From Rhizophagus irregularis (Eukaryota > Glomeromycota > Glomeromycetes > Glomerales > Glomeraceae): DNA of 64,000 nt. Position numbers and translations under genes: made by a program. Position 1 is the first letter of the stretch. Each line of letters starts with the position of its first letter. Where the stretch lies: positions 2,914,001 through 2,978,000 of the forward strand of contig NC_089448.1 in the NCBI RefSeq assembly GCF_026210795.1. Direction: 5' to 3'. This document shows, in pieces, positions 56,655 through 64,000 of this stretch. The notes under the pieces are model-generated. The model had not been told where the DNA came from and did not search any database. It saw only the letters and a list, made by a program, of their open reading frames with translations.

Positions 56655-57610
56655 AATTTGCAGGATTATTCGTACTACGCAGACATCGTCACACCATCAA
56701 TTTCCACCGATCACAAACTAGTTTATGCGGCCATTGACGCTAGATTTTAGCTAAAAAACAAGACCATAAATCGAACGACTATAATTTAATAGAATTATAG
56801 AAAAAAAAAATCAACTTTACGATTTAATTTTAAGAAAATTTCCAAAGACAAATGTCAAGACTTTCAGATTTTTGCATGGAACAATTATCGAATCATATCC
56901 TCGGACTATACATCAAGACCCTCAAACCCACGTTAACACTATTTTTGGATTCATCACTCAAAGTATTATCAATAATCTTATACATCGTTTAATTCCTACT
57001 ACAACCAACACATCCACATTTTGGACGAAACCAAAAAACTCTCCGTTTAAGAAGAATCAAACAAATCTAACGTCTAACGATCCTACTTCAGCCCAACGGA
57101 CCATGACTTCTGACATCAAGGAAATAATTATATAATTATTCAGGAACAGCTCCATCAAATCAAAATTGCACTTTCTACAAATCTTGAGTTAGAAATTAAC
57201 TCACATACTTAAAAGAAAATATAAAGCTTCAAAATAATCAGACAAAGATGTTAAATTCTTTATTTGACCGAAAACCACAAAAGATTAATATGGACAAACT
57301 TATAGAATGATATACTAACCTTTACAACTGATCCAGATGAAATAGAAAGTATATATCCATTATAAAAATATAGGAGCCAGCACGACAAATCCATTATCAT
57401 ACACGACCAACACACCATTACGTGATCAGGACCTTCCTAACAATAAAGCCGCTGGTCATTCATAAAGAAGGTCGTCGTTTACTCACCTAGCTTACAAGGT
57501 TCATTACTGAATTCGTATCAGAAAGGTCGACTGATCCCAATATATGACGCCTATCGTAATTAATTAATAAATTCTCTGAATATTTACACGATGATCCCAT
57601 TTAGATAAAA
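56655..57610 (+). mobile_element. Decayed LINE fragment
   Basis: The plus strand reads YYADIVTPSISTDHKLVYAA near 56668-56727. Its S-T-D-H-K core matches the last conserved block of the endonuclease domain of LINE elements (SDH motif). About 700 bases later LPNNKAAGHS (near 57434-57463) matches the start of the reverse transcriptase domain. The stretch between has a short open frame (56872-57135) and many stops. Both ends are missing. Confidence 0.65.
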
Positions 57611-58990
57611 TCATTACGCAAGAAAAACAAATTAACAAAATTGACTTTAATAAGAAATAGTTAAATAAATTTTATTACTAAACTATTTAAGTAAAGTGGA
57701 CATTACAACTGAAAATTCAAATCAATAAGCAATAAGTTTAAAATAATATAAGGAATAAATTTCTATTAATTTCAAATTAAAAGGAATTATTGGTAATGAG
57801 ATAATAAATTTTAAATTTGAGCGTTTATTAATGCTAAACTTGTATAAATTAATTGATGAGTTTTATTACATATAGCTCGAAATGATAAAGAGGAAAATAT
57901 GATAGGAAATGAAAATTAATGACGAAAGAACGAAAAGAAAGTATTAAAAAGTATTTCCCACATTGTGCTGGAATTCTAATTCCGCTATAACCTGCATGCT
58001 GATTTTAACTAAATAAGTTACGCTTGTTCATCTGTGCTAGTTAATTAAATCATTAATTATCTCTTATGAGGAAATTCTTCATCGCCGATTTTGAAAATAA
58101 TAAATCAAATTTGGACTTATATAAGTGAGTAGTCTTCAAATATGTATTACAAAAATCCGCATAAATTTTTCAGGTCACTACTGCCAATAGCAGATGCTAT
58201 AGCTAAAAACTGGATAAAACTATGTTCCAAAACAAGTGACTTTAAATGTTCTAGCAGCAGTTAAAGAAAATGCATCATTAGTTTCGACTTCTAGTTTTCT
58301 ACAGCTACTGTAAAAGAAACCTTACAAGTGAATATGTTTTGTCAGAATTTTACACGTAATGTATTTATGTTATGACAATACTATCACGTGCGTAATATCC
58401 ATTGGACTTTGAGGTGGATGATTATAAGTTTTCAAGTTATTAAAAGATTAAATTAGATAGATTCATTCTTTTTATCAAATTATTTTAATCTTAGCCTGTA
58501 ATCAATTTTACGTTCAATTTGGGTAAATCTTTTATGATTCGTGATAATATTTTTAGATTTTTTTTTTCGAACAAATATTAATTTTCCTTTATTAGAATAA
58601 TGAAATAATGAAAATTATGTGGTTTATAAATTCCAATATTATTCATTTACATATCGAACGTGTATTAGAATACTTAATAAAGAGGAGGATTTTTCCAGTA
58701 ATGAATTACAATTTAATAAGAATTTATTTCATAATTTCACGCCGAGATCATTTTAACTTGGTGGTAATGTTACTGGTAAAATGTGAAATTGTTTATTTCA
58801 AGAAATATCACGTTATTTTAATGTTTAATATATCATGTTAGTAAGATTATTAAAAAAACCAAATGAATAATTCGGTGATTTGAAGAAAAAAACAATATAT
58901 ATAAATTTTCTTATAAATGATTTACAAACTGGACCATTTAATATGCAGTACCTGTCCAATGATCAAATTATAAGAACTAATGTGATATTA
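57611..58990. other. AT-rich non-coding stretch
   Basis: No recognised gene, repeat or element end. Confidence 0.5.
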
Positions 58991-58993
58991 AAA

Positions 58994-61900
58994 TTATTTT
59001 GCATGTATTTCTTCCAATAATTTCTCTAATTTCTCTAATTTCTCTAATTTACCTTCTAATACTGATAATTTCTTCAATACCACCTCATTGTTAATAGGAT
59101 CATGTTTAATTTGAAGTTCTTTTAATAATTTTTCCCTCATCTCTGCAAATTCCTTAGTATCCCATTTACCCTCTTTAATCAATCTTTCAACTTCTCTTCG
59201 AGTCTTATCAATATCAGCATAATAATGTCTTTGAAAAATAAAAATTAAATAATTAATAAAATCATAAAATTAATTTTTTTTTAAAAAAAGTGAAACTACA
59301 TACATTACTTCAGGAAACCATGTTTGCTAACGTCTCTGATGTGGTAATAGGTAAAATAATTCAATCTCAGCTAAAATCTAAAAATTGAGATATATTAGTA
59401 TATTTACAGAAATGGAATGATTAATATTAATATTATTTACTTCTGCTTTTTGTATCAAATACGAGATTCTATTATTATCTTCTTCAATTGCATTATTAAG
59501 TAATCCAATTAACAAGTTCATAAGATATACAACAATTAAGAGGGAGAATAAAACAATCAAAACTGCAATTGATGGATTGCCTGCATATGACCAATTAGAT
59601 AATGCACTTGAATCACCTATTGATAAGAAGAATTGCTTAAAAATATTAGAAAATATTATGTATATTTACATAATTATGAAAAATTTAAGTATACCTATTA
59701 AAAATAAATATATAGCAAAAAGGGAAGTTCTAATATCTATAAACATGTTTGTATTTTCATCAGGAATTTGAATTATAATTGGATTTGAGTTTATGTTTCC
59801 ATCATTATCAATTTGATTATAACTAGGTGCTAGATTCCAAGGATTATTTGGATCATTATTATTTGTATTCTGTTTTTCAAATGAAAATTCAGATTTTGGT
59901 GATAATAAAGTATAAAATGCATATGCAAAACTTATTATAATAATGAATAAGACTAATAAAAAAGAAAAAATCTTTTTTCCAACACTAATAATAATTGCAA
60001 AATATACACCAAAATATTCAAATGCTCTAAAAAATAACAAAAATTTTATATCCAAAAATAAGCATGAAAAAGAAAGCAGTTGAGTTAGATAGTTATTATT
60101 CTTATCATTTGTTTGAAGCCAATAAATAGAAGTGTAAATCAAAAGCACATAAGCAATTATATCTGAAATATTAAAATATAATTTAATTTCATTTCTTAAA
60201 ATGTTGTAAATAATTAAATTAAACATCCATATTTACCAAAAATATTCCAAAAATTATAGAACCATTTAGTAATATTATAAAAAAATTGACGAATTTCAAA
60301 AATCAGATGAATAAATCCAAGTATAATTGAAGCAATAAAAAGTTGTTGTCTAACTTTTTCATTAAGAGGAATTGTTGCAGCAGCAGTAAAGCATCCAAGT
60401 AAAGTCATAAATAAAATCCAAATAATTGCATAATAATATTTGCCATAATTATTCCATTTAAAATTAATTAATGCTTCACCATTCCATGTCTTATAGATAT
60501 TTCTATTTATTGTTTCAGTAAATGAACTAGGTTGAGGTCTAATTAATTCTAAAAGCCAATTATAATCAGTTGAATAATTAACAAAATTAATATAAGGAAT
60601 CACAAAAGTTATTGTTGGTGTTGTTGGTATATCTTTTTTTAAAAATTTTAAATATTTTAAGATCAACAAAAAAATAAACAAAAGTAAATACATCTGTAAA
60701 GTAAATATTATTAATAAAATTGTATTTTGATAAAATATAAAATGTAGCCAAATAAAGGGGAAAAGTTAAAAGTATTATTAAAATTTGAATAGCAAATATA
60801 ATTAAAAATAACAATAATAAACCTATATTTTTTGTATAATGAAATGTACAATAAAATTTATAATAGTATTTTGTCCATAAAAGAGATCGAGATAAATTAA
60901 TCATTTGAGGAGATTGAGTAAAAGAATATAGATGTAAATTTTTATTTCGATGCTCTATACTATAAAAAGAAGAATCTATGATTATATTCGTTTCTGATGA
61001 ATATTTTAGAATATATTCTGGATAATATTCATCTAGTAATGGCATTGCAGAAGTGACAATGCTTAAAAATAACTTATTGTTCATTAAATCCTCTTTAAAA
61101 TAAGTCATACATTTTTTATAAATATCATCAATTAATTCTAGCTTATGTTCTTTAATTGCTAACATTAATAATTCAACTCCATATTTCAAAAGACTTGTCT
61201 TATTATTTATTACATCTGAAACCCATCCATTTAATCTAAAACTATCATAATTTGGTAATGGTAAAGTAGATTGTGAAAATTTTCTTTTGTAATGTTGAAG
61301 TGTTGTTTTCTTACATTTTTAATCATTATAAATATATTGTTCTAATTCCAGAAAATAAAAATAGTTTAAAGAAATAGATTTGTTATTTTCACTAAAAGTA
61401 TAAATAAGAATACCAAATGTTGTCAATATAACAATATCGTTGTTATTAAATAACGAGCTCATAATTAATTTTGGTTATTGCAGAATATTTATATTTATAA
61501 TGATGATTGTCAATTCTCCTGCTAATTACTAAATTCCATTCAGTATTGTGTTTTTTAAAAACTGCCAGGTTAATTTCAATATGATTGATATTCATATCCC
61601 ATTTAATTAAATTTTCAGTTGATACGGTTGATTTTTGTACCCTATGAAGATCATTTGTTATGGCCTTTTGAAATAATGTAGGCACAGCATCCATATATAA
61701 ATTAAATGAATGAACATTTAAGTGTTTGTCAACATCATCACATTCAATAATTTTATTATTTTCTTTACTTAATTCATCGGAATTTTTGTTCGTTTTTGAC
61801 ATAAATTTAGATTTCCATACACGTCCATTTAGAATTCTAAGCACAAACTTTGTTTGTTCATCATCAGTTTGTTCAGAACTTTGTTCACTAAAAAAAGCTT

Positions 61901-63134
61901 CTAGTTCATCATAATTTGGTTTTTGTTTTTCAAATAGAGTTTGATTCCGATTATTTTTGTATTTATATATTTGATTTCTTTGTCTGGTGTATAATAGAAT
62001 AAAGAAGGTAAAAGAAATAAACCAGTATGATTCATAAAATTATATAGTTGAATATCTGAATAAAAAAATAATGATTTAATATGAGTAATAATTAAGTATA
62101 AATAAGATTTTTTAAAATGATTACCATCATTTACATCCAAAGAAGCAATAGGAATTCCCAATTCGATTAAATAAACGATGATTTTGTCATTGAATTTTAG
62201 AAAAATAAACTTTTCATTACTGAATATTCGATATCATACATTTTAAACTAAAAATAAATAGTATTCAATATATTTAATTATAATTTAACGTCAATTGGTT
62301 TGAAAATAATTTTATAACTATATTCATTACCTCATTCTCATCTTTATGGTTAACAAATATTTTTACACTTTTCTCAGTATTAATATTCCATTCATAAATG
62401 TAATCATTTGAATCCATTGGATACAGGTAAACTTTATCATATTTTGATATACTAACTAATTCATAATCTTTAAGTATCCTATAAAATCTCTTACATTCCC
62501 ATTTGTTATCTTTTGTTTGTGTGGAATAAATCCAAATAATATCATGACTTCCAAAAGTTTCATGAACGTAGAATAAACTATATAAAATAAATTCACCTTT
62601 TAAATTAAAGGTACAGTAATTAGAATTTGAATGAGAAACTTCTGTATCTAAATTTAATGCAATTTTTTTTTTATTATTCATATCGATTACTAAAAAAAAA
62701 TATTAAATAAATATCAATTACCATAATTTAATAATTTCATAATCAAATAATTATTACTTACCAGTAATAGTACATTTATAATCATTACTGATATAAGCAA
62801 GTTTCTTATCATCAGAAACACATGAACTTCTGATTCCTTTATCTTCATTAATTTTGACAGTTTGATCAAATTTAAGTTGAACCTTATCCATATCTTCAAC
62901 ATTCCAACCGGCAATTGAACGATCTTCTTTACTATATGTAATAAGGTAGTTTTCTTTTGGTGATATTTCTATTATAATAATAGGTTTACCGTTATGTGGT
63001 TCATCATTGATATCATCGAAGGTAAATATTTTATCAACATCATTTTTATCATCGATATCATCGGAGGTAAGTATTTTATCAACATCGATATTATTAATAT
63101 CAATTTTGTCAGCATCATCGTTAATTTCGATTAT
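58994..63134 (-). pseudogene. TRP-like ion channel gene with WD-like N-terminus, decayed
   Basis: Exons on the minus strand: about 63134-62762, 62689-62331, 62247-62125, 62055-60237, 60162-59695, 59616-59441, 59377-59304 and 59228-58994. All introns have GT-AG ends. The N-terminal half is a beta-propeller-like region (VEISPKE-type strands, DRSIAGWNVED, VSDDKKLAYIS). The C-terminal half holds several membrane helices and an ion-transport-like core (WNIFDIIAYVLLIYTSIYWL; LSNWSYAGNPS; VVYLMNLLIGLLNNAIEEDN), then a coiled-coil tail (LEKLEKLEKLLEEIHAK). Lesions: a frame change at the N-terminus, others near 62200, 61960 and 61455, an in-frame TAA at 61319-61321, and a shift at an A7 run near 60671. 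The last four exons are clean. Several lesions favour a pseudogene over sequencing error. The family assignment is from recall of Rhizophagus proteins. Confidence 0.8.
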
Positions 63135-64000
63135 TGTTACTCATTTGGTAATCGCTTATAAATAGTATAAATTTATTACCAAAGAAATCATTATTTTATA
63201 TCGTCCATTTGCGATTATATACTTTTTTTTTTTAGTTTGAAACACACGTGTAAATATGCATGGCAGTACGTAAAATTACGCCTCTTGCATAAAAAATTTT
63301 TTTATTATGAAAAGTTAATTGAGTAATGATCAGTGAATCAAATTTAAGTATTTTTTTTTTGTGCGTGATCTCAAATGAAAATGTGCTTTTTTAAAACGAC
63401 ACTTTTCCTTTTTCTCAACTAAATACAATAATCTGTTTATTTTAAATTATTTATTTATCTTGAACTATAATATAAAAACATTAAAGAAAATATACGCACC
63501 GAAATTACTAGTATTTGTTTTATATAAACAAATAAACATAATGTTATTAAAAACAATATGTAATATGTTTTATAACTTACTATACACATTATTAAAGATA
63601 ATTTAGTAAACATTAAACATAGCAGGGAGCTTTAAATATCATTGAATAGTAAAAATTTATTATTCGTCTATATTATTAAAGAGTATGACTTGATCATAGA
63701 ATAATTGGATATATTTTAATCCTTGATTGTAAATTTAATAATTTAATCTAGTCATGAACATTGATTTCAACACTATTATTGGCTTGATTTAGAATCATGT
63801 GATCGGCTGTTTTTTTGGTCAAATCTGTTAATAACAAAGAAAACTTACAAATAGCAGTTAAAAAACATTTATATTTTATTTAGTTATTGGTATCTTTAAA
63901 TTTTAAATTAGATGATAAATAATTATAATAGTACCTAAATCAGAAACTTCTAAGTCGATTAATTGAGAGTCACAAACACAACTATTTTTAAAATAAAACT
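63135..64000. other. Upstream flank of the channel pseudogene
   Basis: AT-rich with no gene recognised. It presumably holds the old promoter, but no convincing TATA box was fixed. Confidence 0.5.

Noticed and set aside
1-64000. tRNA or rRNA genes
   Set aside because: I looked for the T-loop GGTTCRANYCC and its complement and for rRNA-like GC-rich blocks and saw none. tRNAscan-SE would settle it.

Overview
The window looks like nuclear DNA from an arbuscular mycorrhizal fungus of the Rhizophagus type. This is inferred, not proven. The pointers are a very AT-rich background, GT-AG introns of about 70-105 bases, heavy decay of LINE and Helitron elements, many short inverted-repeat transposons, and a WD-repeat-like/TRP-like channel pseudogene of a kind I associate with that genus. 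Most of the 64 kb is non-coding or transposon-derived. Only about seven loci look like intact genes.

The left and centre (1-46.7 kb) are dominated by one repeated gene family of about 150 codons, called the MSQN family here after its first residues. There are four intact copies (9805-10275, 35229-35669, 39575-40033 minus, 46223-46678). One copy at 13451-14973 is split by a 900-bp TA-flanked transposon. Several copies are decayed or partial (1022-1433, 6795-7128 minus, 37563-37984, 42661-42782, 43463-43832, and a scrap near 38860 minus). The proteins are Asn/Gln/Ser/Thr/Pro-rich and almost free of Lys, Arg, Cys and Trp, and they end in a conserved 'FDIPGFKIIVIPT' block. The copies share a TATA box 86-113 bases before the start, and their 3' flanks run into arms of a foldback repeat (full copies at 4735-6662 and 15560-16792). 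I do not recognise the family.

Mobile DNA is layered. A Helitron RepHel pseudogene (25.6-30.1 kb, minus) is split by a 5'-truncated LINE (26507-28580) with a 16-17 bp target duplication and a poly-A tail. A Tc1/mariner-like element (31881-32846) keeps transposase scraps. Non-autonomous inverted-repeat elements with TA, 8-bp or 3-bp target duplications lie at 6034, 13592, 19222, 20776 (with another nested at 20877), 36111 and 54305. A decayed LINE lies at 56.7-57.6 kb.

The clearest single-copy gene is a five-exon HP1-type protein (49642-50973, minus) with a chromodomain and a chromoshadow domain, reconstructed exon by exon as an intact 335-codon frame. Others are a small secreted cysteine-rich protein (17915-18127, minus), a possible 33-aa gene with its own TATA box (22794-22895, minus), and, at the right end, an ion-channel pseudogene (58994-63134, minus) with several frameshifts and one in-frame stop. 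No tRNA, rRNA or CRISPR array was recognised.
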